Assembly (NCBI RefSeq): GCF_014395425.1
Contig: NZ_CP060711.1
Coordinates: 806,001-870,000 of the forward strand
Origin: Thermomonas brevis
GTDB taxonomy: Bacteria > Pseudomonadota > Gammaproteobacteria > Xanthomonadales > Xanthomonadaceae
Length of the DNA stretch: 64,000 bases
Direction of reading: 5' to 3'
Part shown: positions 8,759 through 17,761 of the stretch, piece after piece
Numbering within the stretch: the first letter of the stretch is position 1
Layout of the letters: the number at the start of each line of letters is the position of its first letter
Notes under the pieces: model-generated
What the model was told of the DNA's origin: nothing
Database searches by the model: none
Seen by the model: the letters and a program-made list of their open reading frames with translations, nothing else
Made by a program: the position numbers and the translations under genes

Positions 8759-10198
8759 ATGCAAGCCATCACCGGCACCTACAACGACAAGGTGGTGCAC
8801 CAGTTCGCGGTCGCGACCGTGTTCTGGGGCATCGTCGGCATGGCCGTCGGCGTCCTGTGCGCCGCGCAGCTCTACTGGCCGGCGCTCAATTTCGACATTC
8901 CCTACCTGACCTACAGCCGGATCCGGCCGCTGCACACCAACGGCATGATCTTCGCGTTCGGCGGCTCGGTGCTGTTCGCCACCTCGCTGTACGTGGTGCA
9001 GCGCACCTGCCACGTGCGGCTGATCAGCGACAAGCTGGCCCAGTTCGTGTTCTGGGGCTGGCAGGCGGCGATGCTGGGCGCGGTCATCACCCTGCCGCTG
9101 GGCATCACCCAGAGCAAGGAATACGCCGAGCTGGAATGGCCCTTGGACCTGCTGATCGCGGTCGTCTGGGTGGCCTACGGCTGGCTGTTCTTCGGCACGA
9201 TTGCAAAACGCCGGGTCAAGCACATCTACGTCGCCAACTGGTTCTACGGGGCGTACGTGATCGCGGTGGCGCTGCTGCACATCGTCAACAACATCGTGAT
9301 GCCGGCCGGGCTGTGGAAGTCGTACTCGGTCTACAGCGGCGCGGTCGACGCGATGGCGCAGTGGTGGTACGGCCACAACGGCGTGGCGTTCCTGCTCACC
9401 GTCGGCTACCTGGCGATGATGTACTACTTCGTGCCGAAGCAGGCGCAGCGCCCGATCTACTCCTATCGCCTGTCCATCGTCCACTTCTGGGCGCTGATCT
9501 CGATCTACATGTGGGCCGGCCCGCACCACCTGCACTACACCGCACTGCCCGACTGGGCGCAGTCGGTGGGCATGGTGTTCTCGGTGATCCTGCTGGCGCC
9601 GAGCTGGGGCGGCGCGATGAACGGCATCCTCACGCTCTCCGGCGTGTGGCACAAGCTGCGCACCGACCCGATCCTGAAGTTCCTGATCGTGGCGATCAGC
9701 TTCTACATGATCGCGACCTTCGAGGGCCCGCTGCTGTCGATCAAGACGGTCAACTCGCTCTCGCACTACACCGACTGGACGGTGGGCCACGTGCATGCCG
9801 GCACCCTCGGCTGGGTGGCGATGATCTCGATCGGCTCGCTGTACTCGCTGTACCCGCGCCTGCTGGGCCTGCCGGGGATGTACTCGACCAAGCTGATCGA
9901 CACCCACTTCTGGATGCACACGATCGGGGTCGTGTTCTACATCGTCTCGATGTGGATCGCCGGCATCACCCAGGGCCTGATGTGGCGCGCCACCAACGCC
10001 GACGGCACGCTGACCTACAGCTTCGTCGAGTCGCTGGTCGCCACCTACCCGTACTACCTGGGGCGCCTGCTCGGCGGCCTGCTGATCCTGGCCGGCATGT
10101 GTCTGATGGGCTGGCACATGTGGAAGACCTGGCAGATGGCGCGCGGCGTCGCCGAACACCCGGTCATGGCGCCCGACGCCGCCGAAGCGCAGGCCTGA
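8759..10198 (+). CDS. ccoN: cbb3-type cytochrome c oxidase subunit I
   Basis: 479 residues from the ATG at 8759. This start has GGAGA 8 bp upstream and is compatible with a class II FNR promoter; two ATGs at 8732 and 8738 are in frame but lack a ribosome site. Twelve membrane helices are expected. Haem and CuB ligands appear in RPLHTNGM (H59), [20 protein letters not shown] and [14 protein letters not shown]. Catalyses high-affinity oxygen reduction coupled to proton pumping, suiting microaerobic growth before denitrification. First gene of ccoNOQP; ccoO begins 10 bp downstream. Confidence 0.96.
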   Translation: MQAITGTYNDKVVHQFAVATVFWGIVGMAVGVLCAAQLYWPALNFDIPYLTYSRIRPLHTNGMIFAFGGSVLFATSLYVVQRTCHVRLISDKLAQFVFWGWQAAMLGAVITLPLGITQSKEYAELEWPLDLLIAVVWVAYGWLFFGTIAKRRVKHIYVANWFYGAYVIAVALLHIVNNIVMPAGLWKSYSVYSGAVDAMAQWWYGHNGVAFLLTVGYLAMMYYFVPKQAQRPIYSYRLSIVHFWALISIYMWAGPHHLHYTALPDWAQSVGMVFSVILLAPSWGGAMNGILTLSGVWHKLRTDPILKFLIVAISFYMIATFEGPLLSIKTVNSLSHYTDWTVGHVHAGTLGWVAMISIGSLYSLYPRLLGLPGMYSTKLIDTHFWMHTIGVVFYIVSMWIAGITQGLMWRATNADGTLTYSFVESLVATYPYYLGRLLGGLLILAGMCLMGWHMWKTWQMARGVAEHPVMAPDAAEAQA

Positions 10199-10208
10199 GG
10201 ACGAAACC

Positions 10209-10823
10209 ATGGGTATCGCACACGAGAAGCTCGAGAAGAACATCGGCCTGCTGGCCGTGCTGGTGGCCGTGGCCGTCTCCATCGGCGGCCTGGCCGAGAT
10301 CGTCCCGCTGATGTTCCAGGCCGAGGCGATCAAGCCGCTGCCGGGCGTCAAGCCCTACCCGGCGCTGGAGCTGGCCGGCCGCGACGTCTACGTCCGCGAG
10401 GGCTGCTACAACTGCCACTCGCAGATGGTGCGCACGCTGCGCTTCGAGACCGAGCGCTACGGCCACTACTCGCTGGCCGGCGAATCGGTCTACGACCGTC
10501 CGTTCCAGTGGGGCAGCAAGCGCACCGGTCCTGATCTGGCCCGCGTCGGCGGCCGCTACTCCGACGACTGGCACCGCGTGCACCTGCTGAACCCGCGCGA
10601 CGTGGTGCCGGAGTCGAACATGCCCGCCTTCCCGTGGCTGGCGAAGAACAAGCTGGACGGCGCCACCGTGCAGTCGCACATGCGCGCGATCCAGCGCCTG
10701 GGCGATCCCTACACCGACGCCGACATCGCGGGCGCGCCCGCCGCCGTCGACGGCAAGACCGAACTGGACGCGCTGGTGGCCTACCTGCAAGGGCTGGGCA
10801 AGCACGCGCCGCGGGGGAACTGA
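10209..10823 (+). CDS. ccoO: cbb3-type cytochrome c oxidase subunit II
   Basis: 204 residues. One N-terminal membrane helix (about 12-35) precedes a periplasmic monohaem cytochrome c domain with [13 protein letters not shown] (C66, C69, H70) and the distal Met in [10 protein letters not shown]. It passes electrons from CcoP to CcoN. The start at 10209 has a GAGGACGA Shine-Dalgarno-like stretch upstream. The stop TGA is 2 bp before the ccoQ ATG. Confidence 0.96.
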   Translation: MGIAHEKLEKNIGLLAVLVAVAVSIGGLAEIVPLMFQAEAIKPLPGVKPYPALELAGRDVYVREGCYNCHSQMVRTLRFETERYGHYSLAGESVYDRPFQWGSKRTGPDLARVGGRYSDDWHRVHLLNPRDVVPESNMPAFPWLAKNKLDGATVQSHMRAIQRLGDPYTDADIAGAPAAVDGKTELDALVAYLQGLGKHAPRGN

Positions 10824-10825
10824 CG

Positions 10826-11008
10826 ATGATTTCCGGAATCGTGACTACGGTGCTGTTGCTGCTGTTCGTCGGCCTGTGGGTTTGGGCGTGGCAGCCGCGC
10901 CTGCGCAGCGGCTTCGAGGCCGCCGCGCGGCTGGCGGTGGACGACGGCGTGCCGGCCGGCGAGGCCCTCAACGGCGACGACGCCAACAACGCGAGGACGA
11001 ACGCATGA
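10826..11008 (+). CDS. ccoQ: cbb3 oxidase small subunit CcoQ
   Basis: 60 residues, one N-terminal membrane helix (GIVTTVLLLLFVGLWVWAW) then a short polar cytoplasmic tail. Size, topology and place between ccoO and ccoP identify it; CcoQ stabilises the assembled oxidase. The ATG follows the ccoO stop by 2 bp and its TGA overlaps the ccoP ATG (ATGA). Confidence 0.88.
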   Translation: MISGIVTTVLLLLFVGLWVWAWQPRLRSGFEAAARLAVDDGVPAGEALNGDDANNARTNA

Positions 11009-11940
11009 CCACCGCATGGAACTGGTACGTCATCGCGCTGGTGCTGTTCAACCTGCTGGGCATCACCTGGCTACTGTGGTGGACGGCCAAGCGCCGCCCC
11101 GGCGATCCCAAGCCGGAGGACACCAGCCACTACTGGGACGGCGACATCACCGAGTACAACAAGCCGATGCCGCGCTGGTGGATCAACGGCTTCTACATCG
11201 CCATCGCGTTCGCCTTCGGCTACCTGTTCTGGTACGGCGGCTTCGGCACCTACGCCGGCTTCGGCAAGTGGAGCTCGCAGGCCGAGCACGACCGCGAGGC
11301 GGCGGTGGCGAACGCGCAGCTGGAAAAGACCTTCGCCCCGTTCAAGGGCCAGGCCATCGACGCGCTGGCGCGCGACCCGCAGGCGGTCAAGCTGGGCAAG
11401 TCGATCTTCGCCAACACCTGCGCCACCTGCCACGGCTCGTCGGCGAAGGGCGCGATCGGCTACCCCAACCTGACCGACGACATCTGGCACTGGGGCGGCG
11501 CGCCCGAGCAGATCCTGCACACCGTGCAGGACGGCCGCGACGGCGTGATGCCGCCGTGGGGCAAGGTGCTGGAAGGCATGGGCGGCCCGGACGCGGTGGA
11601 CTACGTGATCGCCTACGTGCACCAGCTCGGCGAGGCGGACGGCGGCAACCGCAGCGATTACGCGGCGGCGCGCGGCAAGACGCTGTACGAGGGCGTGTGC
11701 GTGGCCTGCCACGGCAAGGACGGCAAGGGCGACCCGAAGGTCGGCGCGCCGGATTTGACCGACGGCTACTGGCTGTACGGCGACAGCCGCGAGGCGCTGC
11801 GCGAGACCATCGGCAACGGCCGTCACGGGGTGATGCCGGCGTGGGGTAAAATCCTCGGCGATACCCGTTCACGCCTGGTCGCGGCCTACGTCTGGTCGCT
11901 CTCCCACCAGGCCAAGCCAGGCGCCCCTGCCCAGCAATGA
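11005..11940 (+). CDS. ccoP: cbb3-type cytochrome c oxidase subunit III, dihaem
   Basis: 311 residues. Two N-terminal membrane helices (about 6-27 and 60-80) flank the conserved HYWDGDITEYNKPMPRWW loop. Two cytochrome c domains follow, with CATCH at 139-143 and CVACH at 232-236 and axial Met in GVMPPWG and GVMPAWG. Accepts electrons from soluble or bc1-linked cytochromes. Coupled by ATGA overlap to ccoQ upstream and to the small membrane protein gene downstream. Confidence 0.96.
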   Translation: MTTAWNWYVIALVLFNLLGITWLLWWTAKRRPGDPKPEDTSHYWDGDITEYNKPMPRWWINGFYIAIAFAFGYLFWYGGFGTYAGFGKWSSQAEHDREAAVANAQLEKTFAPFKGQAIDALARDPQAVKLGKSIFANTCATCHGSSAKGAIGYPNLTDDIWHWGGAPEQILHTVQDGRDGVMPPWGKVLEGMGGPDAVDYVIAYVHQLGEADGGNRSDYAAARGKTLYEGVCVACHGKDGKGDPKVGAPDLTDGYWLYGDSREALRETIGNGRHGVMPAWGKILGDTRSRLVAAYVWSLSHQAKPGAPAQQ

Positions 11941-12230
11941 CCGATTTCACAACCCCGGAGTTCGACCATCCGCCGCGCCCGATGGCGCAGCGGATCGGGG
12001 CCATCCTGTGGCCCAGCTTCTTCGCGGCCGGGGTGGCGACGATGGTGTTCTTCGCCTTCATCGATCCGCTGGAACTGCGCGACCTGACCTTCTCGCACCT
12101 GTCGATCACGCGCGGGCTGGGCTACAGCATCGGCTTCTTCACCTTCTGGCTGGCGACGGCGTCGTCCAGCCTTTTCACCTGGATCCTGCTGCGGCCCTCC
12201 AGCCGCTTCAACGGACCCAAGACCAGGTAA
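11937..12230 (+). CDS. Uncharacterised two-helix membrane protein in the cco operon
   Basis: 97 residues with two hydrophobic segments (about 20-42 and 62-86) and no motif I recognise. The start ATG overlaps the ccoP stop (ATGA) and ccoG follows 7 bp later, so it is part of the oxidase operon. It is not CcoQ, CcoS or CcoH, all of which are present separately. A role in assembly or stability of the oxidase is inferred from position only. Confidence 0.7.
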   Translation: MTDFTTPEFDHPPRPMAQRIGAILWPSFFAAGVATMVFFAFIDPLELRDLTFSHLSITRGLGYSIGFFTFWLATASSSLFTWILLRPSSRFNGPKTR

Positions 12231-12237
12231 CACGGCA

Positions 12238-13788
12238 GTGAACAAACGCATCGACATCGACCTGCTGGATTCCGGCGGCGATTCCGTCTATGTGAGCGAG
12301 CGGAAGGTCTATCCGCGCGACGTGTCCGGGCGCTTCGACCGCCTGCGCAAGCTGGCGGTGTTCTGGCTGCTGGGCATGTACTACCTGTTCCCGTGGCTGA
12401 AGTGGGACGGCCGCCAGGCGGTGCTGTTCGACCTGCCGGCGCGCAAGTTCCACGTGTTCGGCCTGACCTTCTGGCCGCAGGACTTCAGCCTGCTGGCGAT
12501 GCTGCTGATGATCCTGGCCTTCACCCTGTTCTTCACCACCGCCATGGCCGGGCGGCTGTGGTGCGGCTACGCCTGCCCGCAGACGGTGTGGACGGAATGC
12601 TTCCTGTGGATGGAGCGCTGGACCGAAGGCGACCGCCAGAAGCGGATGAAGCTGGACGCCGGCCCATGGAACCGCGAGAAGCTGCTGCGCAAGGGCGCCA
12701 AGCACCTGCTGTGGCTGGCGTTCGCGCTGTGGACAGGCTTCACCTTCGTCGGCTTCTTCACCCCCATCGCCAGCCTCGGCGCGCGCCTGGTGCCGTTCGA
12801 CTGGAACGGCTGGGAAACCTTCTGGGTGCTGTTCTACGCGCTCGCCACCTGGGGCAACGCCGGCATCCTGCGCGAGCAGGTGTGCAAGTACATGTGCCCG
12901 TACGCGCGCTTCCAGAGCGCGATGTTCGACCGCGACACCCTGATCATCGCCTACGACCCGATGCGCGGCGAGCCGCGCGGCCCGCGCAAGCGCGGCCTGC
13001 CCAGCGTGCTGGAGCGCGCGCGCGGCCTGCTCGACGTGCGCGCCGCCTACGACTACGTGTTCCGCGCCAGCCGCCACCCCAGCGCCGCGCAGGCGCGGCT
13101 GCAGGCGGGCGGCACGGTGATGCTGGGCGACATCGGCGCCGAGGCCGCGCCGCTGCCGAAGTTCCAGCAGGAGGAACTCGGCGACTGCATCGACTGCACG
13201 ATGTGCGTGCAGGTCTGCCCGGTCGGCATCGACATCCGCAACGGCCTGCAGTACGAGTGCATCGCCTGCGGCGCCTGCATCGACGCCTGCGACGAGGTGA
13301 TGGACAAGATGGGCATGCCGCACGGCCTGATCCGCTACACCACCCAGCACGCGCTGGACGGGCAGCAGGTCCAGGTATTGCGCCCGCGCATCTTCGTTTA
13401 CGCCGCGCTGCTGACCGCGCTGGTGGCCGGCTGGACCTGGGGCGTGTTCAACCGCAGCCCGCTGATCGCCGACGTGCTGCGCGACCGCAACGCGCTGTAC
13501 CAGCAGCAGGGCGATCGCATCGCCAACGGCTACACGCTGAAGCTGGTCAACAAGACCGACGCCGACCGCAGCTACCGCGTGCGCATCGAACCGGCCGACG
13601 GCGCGCCGCTGTCGCTGAAGGACGCGCCGCTGGAGGTGAAGGTGCCGGCCGGCGCGGTGGTGTCGCAGGCGATCGAGATCGGCGCGCCCGACGGCGTGCA
13701 GGGCCGGCACGCGCTGGTGTTCGTGGTCGAGGCCGACGACGGCAGCGCCAAGGCGCGCGTCGACAGCACGTTCTTCGGCCCCATGTAA
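12238..13788 (+). CDS. ccoG: cbb3 oxidase accessory ferredoxin-like protein CcoG (RdxA/FixG)
   Basis: 516 residues with a GTG start at 12238. Several membrane helices (from about residue 40) include GRLWCGYACPQTVW. Two 4Fe-4S clusters are indicated by CIDCTMCVQVCPVGIDIRNG and CIACGACIDACDEVMDKMG. A C-terminal periplasmic Ig-like domain (FixG_C) follows. CcoG reduces copper(II) for delivery to the oxidase in studied systems. It lies between the unknown small gene and ccoH. Confidence 0.93.
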   Translation: MNKRIDIDLLDSGGDSVYVSERKVYPRDVSGRFDRLRKLAVFWLLGMYYLFPWLKWDGRQAVLFDLPARKFHVFGLTFWPQDFSLLAMLLMILAFTLFFTTAMAGRLWCGYACPQTVWTECFLWMERWTEGDRQKRMKLDAGPWNREKLLRKGAKHLLWLAFALWTGFTFVGFFTPIASLGARLVPFDWNGWETFWVLFYALATWGNAGILREQVCKYMCPYARFQSAMFDRDTLIIAYDPMRGEPRGPRKRGLPSVLERARGLLDVRAAYDYVFRASRHPSAAQARLQAGGTVMLGDIGAEAAPLPKFQQEELGDCIDCTMCVQVCPVGIDIRNGLQYECIACGACIDACDEVMDKMGMPHGLIRYTTQHALDGQQVQVLRPRIFVYAALLTALVAGWTWGVFNRSPLIADVLRDRNALYQQQGDRIANGYTLKLVNKTDADRSYRVRIEPADGAPLSLKDAPLEVKVPAGAVVSQAIEIGAPDGVQGRHALVFVVEADDGSAKARVDSTFFGPM

Positions 13789-13843
13789 TCCTGCATCGGT
13801 CCGCCGCGGCGGACCGGTGGCAGGCGCCTTCAGGAGATACGGA

Positions 13844-14359
13844 ATGGAACGCGAATCGTCGCCCTGGCGGCAACCCATCGTCTGGCTGATGGTGGCGCTG
13901 GTCGGCGCCGTGGTGGTCGGCAGCGCGATCATGCTCAAGGTGGCCGGCAACGGCGACGCCATCGACTCGGTGCCGGACGAGGTGCAGCGCACCGGCCAGG
14001 TGCAACAGGCCGACCTCGGCCCGGACGCGCAGGCGGCGCAGCGCAAGCTGGGCGCGATCGCGCGGATCGACGACGAACACGGCTTCGTCGAAGTGCTGCC
14101 GGTGAGCGGCGACTTCGACCGCGCGGCCACGCTCCGGCTGAAGCTGCACCACCCCACCCGCGCCGAGCAGGACGTGGCGCTGGAGCTGGCCGCCACCGAC
14201 ACCGGCTGGCGCGCCGACGCCAAGCCCGCCACCGACCACGACTGGCTGCTCCAGCTGGAGCCCGCCGGCGGCGACGCCTGGCGCCTGCGCGGGCGGATGC
14301 CGCGCGGCCAGCTCGCCGCCCAGCTGCGTCCGGCGGTGGGCGACGACGCGCAACCCTGA
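13844..14359 (+). CDS. ccoH: FixH/CcoH cbb3 assembly protein
   Basis: 171 residues; the start at MERESSPWRQ has AGGAGA just upstream. One N-terminal helix (WLMVALVGAVVVGSAIML) anchors a periplasmic beta-rich FixH domain (LRLKLHHPTRAEQD, ending in GRMPRGQLAAQLRP). FixH/CcoH is needed for stable oxidase assembly. It lies between ccoG and ccoI in the usual GHIS order, 4 bp before ccoI. Confidence 0.88.
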   Translation: MERESSPWRQPIVWLMVALVGAVVVGSAIMLKVAGNGDAIDSVPDEVQRTGQVQQADLGPDAQAAQRKLGAIARIDDEHGFVEVLPVSGDFDRAATLRLKLHHPTRAEQDVALELAATDTGWRADAKPATDHDWLLQLEPAGGDAWRLRGRMPRGQLAAQLRPAVGDDAQP

Positions 14360-14363
14360 CGCG

Positions 14364-16736
14364 GTGGACGCCGTGGCCGGGGCCTGCCACCACTGCGGCG
14401 AACCGCTGCCGCAGCCGCCGGTGCGCGCCGACGTCGATGGCGCCGCGCGCGCGTTCTGCTGCGAAGGCTGCGCCGCCGCCGCGCGCTGGATCCTCGACGC
14501 GCACCTCGACGACTACTACCGCCTGCGCAGCGCGCCGGCCGGCCGCGTGGACGCCGACGCGCCGGCGCTGGCGGCCTGGGACCGCGAGGAACTGCTGGCC
14601 GGCCACGCCCGCGACGTCGAAGGCGGGCGCGAGATCACCGTGCTCACCGACGGCATGCGCTGCGCCGCCTGCGCCTGGCTGATCGACCGCGCGCTGGCGC
14701 GCGAACCCGGCGTGCTGGACTCCACCGCCAACGCCATCACCGGGCGCATCCGCATCGCCTGGGACCCGGCACGCACCGCGCTGTCGAAGCCGCTGGCGCG
14801 GCTGGCCTCGCTCGGCTACCGGCCTTACCTCGCCACCGGCGAAGCGCGCGAACGCGCCCGCCGCAGCGAACGCAACCGCGATCTGCTGCGCATCGGCCTG
14901 GCCGGCATCGGCGCGATGCAGGCGATGATGTTCGCCGAAGCGCTGTATCTCGACACCCGCGGCGAAATGCCGCTGCCCACCCGCGACTTCTTCCGCTGGA
15001 TCACCTTCATGGTGTCCACGCCGGTGGTGTTCTGGGCCGGCTGGCCGTTCCTCGTCGGCGCGTGGAACGAACTGCGCGGGCGGCGATTGGGCATGGACGT
15101 GCTGATCGCCGGCTCGACGCTGCTGGCGTGGGCGGCCAGCACGCTGGAAACGGTGCGCGGCGGCGTCCACGTCTGGTTTGATGCGGCGGTGATGTTCGTG
15201 TTCCTGCTGCTGGTCGCGCGCCAGCTGGAGCAGCGCGCGCGCGGGATCGCCAGCGCGCAGGTCGATGCGCTGGCGCGCGCGCGGCCCGCGTTCGCCACCC
15301 GCGAACTGGCCGACGGCGGCCGCGAATCGGTGCCGGTCGATGCGCTGGCCGTGGACGACATCGTGCGCGTCGCGGTCGGCGAGCCGGTGCCGGCCGACGG
15401 CGTGCTGCTGGACGACGACGCCCGCTTCGAGGAATCCCTGCTCACCGGCGAATCCACGCCGGTCGCCAAGCGCGCGGGCGATCCGGTGTACGCCGGCACC
15501 GCCTGCCGCGAACACGCCGCAAGGATGCGCGTCACCGAAATCGGCGCCGGTACCCGCCTCGCCGAACTGGCGCGGCTGGTGGAAACCGCGCAGGCGCACC
15601 GCCCCGCATTGGCGCGCGGCGCGGAGCGCATCGCCGGCTGGTTCGTGGCCGGCCTGCTGCTGGCGGCAACCGTGGTCTATTTCTGGTGGCGCGCCCATGA
15701 GCCTGCGCGCGCGTTCGAGGTGACGCTGGCGCTGCTGGTCATCAGCTGCCCCTGCGCACTGTCGCTGGCGGTGCCCGCCGCACTGGCCGCCGCCCACGGC
15801 GCACTGGCGAAGATCGGGGTGCTGTCGGTGCGCCCGGACGCGCTGGACCGGCTGGCGCGCGCCACCGACGTGGTGTTCGACAAGACCGGCACCCTCGGCG
15901 ACGGCAAGCCGCACCTGCAGGGCGTGGACGCCTGCGCCGGCATCGACGCCGACACGGCGCTGCGCATCGCCGCCGCGCTGGAGCGCGACAGCAGCCATCC
16001 GCTGGCCGCCGCCTTCGCGCAGGTATCGGACGTGCCCGCCGCCGGCCACCTGCGCGCGGTGGCCGGACAGGGCGTGGAAGGCACGGTCGATGGCCGCCGC
16101 TGGCGGATCGGCACCGCGCCGTTCGCCACCTTCGAGCCCGACGACGGCGCGGTCTGGCTGGGCAATGATGCCGGCGCGCGCGCGCGCTTCGCCTTCGCCG
16201 AGCGCGAACGCCCGGACGCCGCCCGCGCGGTCGCGCGCCTGCGCGAGCAGGGACTGGCGCTGCACCTCGCCAGCGGCGACGCCGCCGCGCCGGTGGCGCG
16301 CTTCGCCGAAGCGGTCGGCATCGACGATGCGCACGCGCGGCAGTCGCCGGAAGACAAACTGGCGCGGGTGCGCGCATTGCAGGACGAAGGCCGCGTGGTG
16401 GCGATGGTCGGCGACGGCCTCAACGATGCGCCGGTGCTGGCCGGCGCCGACGTGTCTCTCGCCATCGGCGACGGCGCGGCGCTGGCCCAGCGCGCCGCCG
16501 ATCTGGTGCTGTCCGGCAGCTCGCTGGGCAACGTGCCGGCCGCCATCGACATCGCCCGCCGCACCCGCCGCATCGTCCGCCAGAACCTGGCCTGGGCGGT
16601 CGGCTACAACCTGCTCGCCCTGCCGCTGGCCGCCGCCGGCGTGGTCACGCCGTGGCTGGCGGCGCTGGGCATGGCATTGTCCTCGCTGGCGGTCACCGCC
16701 AACGCGCTGCGGCTCACCCGGGTTCCGAGACGATGA
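14364..16736 (+). CDS. ccoI: Copper-translocating P-type ATPase for cbb3 assembly
   Basis: 790 residues, GTG start. The N-terminus has an extra Cys-rich zone (CHHCGEPL, FCCEGC) typical of CcoI/FixI, then a heavy-metal-associated domain with MRCAAC (C100, C103). Transport motifs: SCPCALS (462-464 CPC), DKTGT (phosphorylated D506), SSHPLA and GDGLNDAP near 683. Exports copper towards the periplasm for the CuB site. Overlaps ccoS by ATGA. Confidence 0.94.
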   Translation: MDAVAGACHHCGEPLPQPPVRADVDGAARAFCCEGCAAAARWILDAHLDDYYRLRSAPAGRVDADAPALAAWDREELLAGHARDVEGGREITVLTDGMRCAACAWLIDRALAREPGVLDSTANAITGRIRIAWDPARTALSKPLARLASLGYRPYLATGEARERARRSERNRDLLRIGLAGIGAMQAMMFAEALYLDTRGEMPLPTRDFFRWITFMVSTPVVFWAGWPFLVGAWNELRGRRLGMDVLIAGSTLLAWAASTLETVRGGVHVWFDAAVMFVFLLLVARQLEQRARGIASAQVDALARARPAFATRELADGGRESVPVDALAVDDIVRVAVGEPVPADGVLLDDDARFEESLLTGESTPVAKRAGDPVYAGTACREHAARMRVTEIGAGTRLAELARLVETAQAHRPALARGAERIAGWFVAGLLLAATVVYFWWRAHEPARAFEVTLALLVISCPCALSLAVPAALAAAHGALAKIGVLSVRPDALDRLARATDVVFDKTGTLGDGKPHLQGVDACAGIDADTALRIAAALERDSSHPLAAAFAQVSDVPAAGHLRAVAGQGVEGTVDGRRWRIGTAPFATFEPDDGAVWLGNDAGARARFAFAERERPDAARAVARLREQGLALHLASGDAAAPVARFAEAVGIDDAHARQSPEDKLARVRALQDEGRVVAMVGDGLNDAPVLAGADVSLAIGDGAALAQRAADLVLSGSSLGNVPAAIDIARRTRRIVRQNLAWAVGYNLLALPLAAAGVVTPWLAALGMALSSLAVTANALRLTRVPRR

Positions 16737-16936
16737 ACATCCTGCTGTTCCTGATTCCCATCAGCCTGGTGATGATCGGCGCGGCCGCGCTGCTGTTCGC
16801 ATGGGCGGTGCGGCACGGCCAGTTCGAGGACCTGGACACGCCGGCGCTGGACATCCTGCGCGACGACGACACGCATGAGGCAACCCGGCCGGCGGTGAAG
16901 CCGGAAGCGCCGGCCGACGAGCCCGATGCCGGTTGA
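16733..16936 (+). CDS. ccoS: cbb3 maturation protein CcoS
   Basis: 67 residues with one N-terminal helix (LLFLIPISLVMIGAAALLFAW), then GQFEDLDTPALDILRDD, a signature of CcoS/FixS. Required for cofactor insertion into the oxidase. The start was chosen at MNILLF (16733), overlapping the ccoI stop. Its last 11 bases overlap the start of the next gene. Confidence 0.92.
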   Translation: MNILLFLIPISLVMIGAAALLFAWAVRHGQFEDLDTPALDILRDDDTHEATRPAVKPEAPADEPDAG

Positions 16937-17651
16937 CCTGCTCGTCCTCGGCGCGGCGCTGCTGACCGGGCTGCTCGGCGGCGCGCACTGCGTGGCGATG
17001 TGCGGCGGGATAGCAACCGGCTTCTCCGTGCATTCGCGCGGCGGTTGGTGGGCGGCGCTGCAACCGAACCTCGGCCGCGTCGGCGGTTACGTGCTGGCCG
17101 GCGCGCTGGTCGGCGGCCTCGGCGGCGGCCTGCTCGGCATCGCCCGCATTCCGCAGCTCGGCATCGCGATGCGCGCGCTGGTGGGCATCGTGCTGGTCGT
17201 GGCCGGGCTGCGCATGCTGGACCGCAGGGGCCGCCTGCCGCGCTTCTCCGGCGGCCCGGGCAACCGGCTGTGGCAGGCGCTGCGTCCATTGCAGCGCCGC
17301 CTGCTGCCCGCCGACACCGCCGGCAAACGCATAGCCCTCGGCATGCTGTGGGGCTGGATGCCCTGCGGCCTGTCCACCACCCTGCTGGCCGCCGCGTGGC
17401 TGAGCGCCAGCGCGCTGCACGGCGCGCTGACCATGGCCGCGTTCGGCCTCGGCACGCTGCCGGTGATGGTGTCGCTGACCTGGGCCGGCGCGCGCATCGG
17501 CCAGCGGCTGCAGCGCGGTGCGTTCCGCAACGCCGCCGGCCTGCTGGTGATCGCCTCCGGCCTGCTCACCCTGGCCGCGCCGTGGCTGATGCGGCTGCCG
17601 GCGATGCACGGCGTGCTGGCGGCGCTGGGCTGCCGCAGCCTGCCGGGGTAA
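16926..17651 (+). CDS. DsbD_2 / TauE-like membrane protein, cbb3 cluster
   Basis: 241 residues, about six membrane helices. GAHCVAMCGGI near residues 20-30 and GWMPCGLSTT near 140 are the Cys-containing signatures of the DsbD_2 (sulfite exporter TauE/SafE-annotated) family that closes cco accessory operons in many proteobacteria. The paired cysteines suggest thiol transfer or copper handling across the membrane. Overlaps ccoS by 11 bp, so it is probably the last gene of the cco operon. Confidence 0.82.
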   Translation: MPVDLLVLGAALLTGLLGGAHCVAMCGGIATGFSVHSRGGWWAALQPNLGRVGGYVLAGALVGGLGGGLLGIARIPQLGIAMRALVGIVLVVAGLRMLDRRGRLPRFSGGPGNRLWQALRPLQRRLLPADTAGKRIALGMLWGWMPCGLSTTLLAAAWLSASALHGALTMAAFGLGTLPVMVSLTWAGARIGQRLQRGAFRNAAGLLVIASGLLTLAAPWLMRLPAMHGVLAALGCRSLPG

Positions 17652-17669
17652 ACGGCGCGCGCCGCTTCT

Positions 17670-17710
17670 GTGACCCAGATCAAACTCCGGCGGGACGCCT
17701 GTTGCATAAT
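17670..17710 (+). promoter_or_regulatory. Putative FNR-like site and -10 element before the diguanylate cyclase
   Basis: GTGACCCAGATCAA (17670-17683) has one perfect ATCAA half and a degenerate other half (8 of 10 consensus positions). A CATAAT -10-like hexamer lies at 17705-17710. A start about 7 nt downstream would put the box centre near -41, the class II FNR spacing. The weak half-site keeps confidence moderate. Confidence 0.45.
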
Positions 17711-17761
17711 CGCGAGTTGCCGTCCATCGGCAACACCTCCCGCAGCACCGGAAGACGCCTG

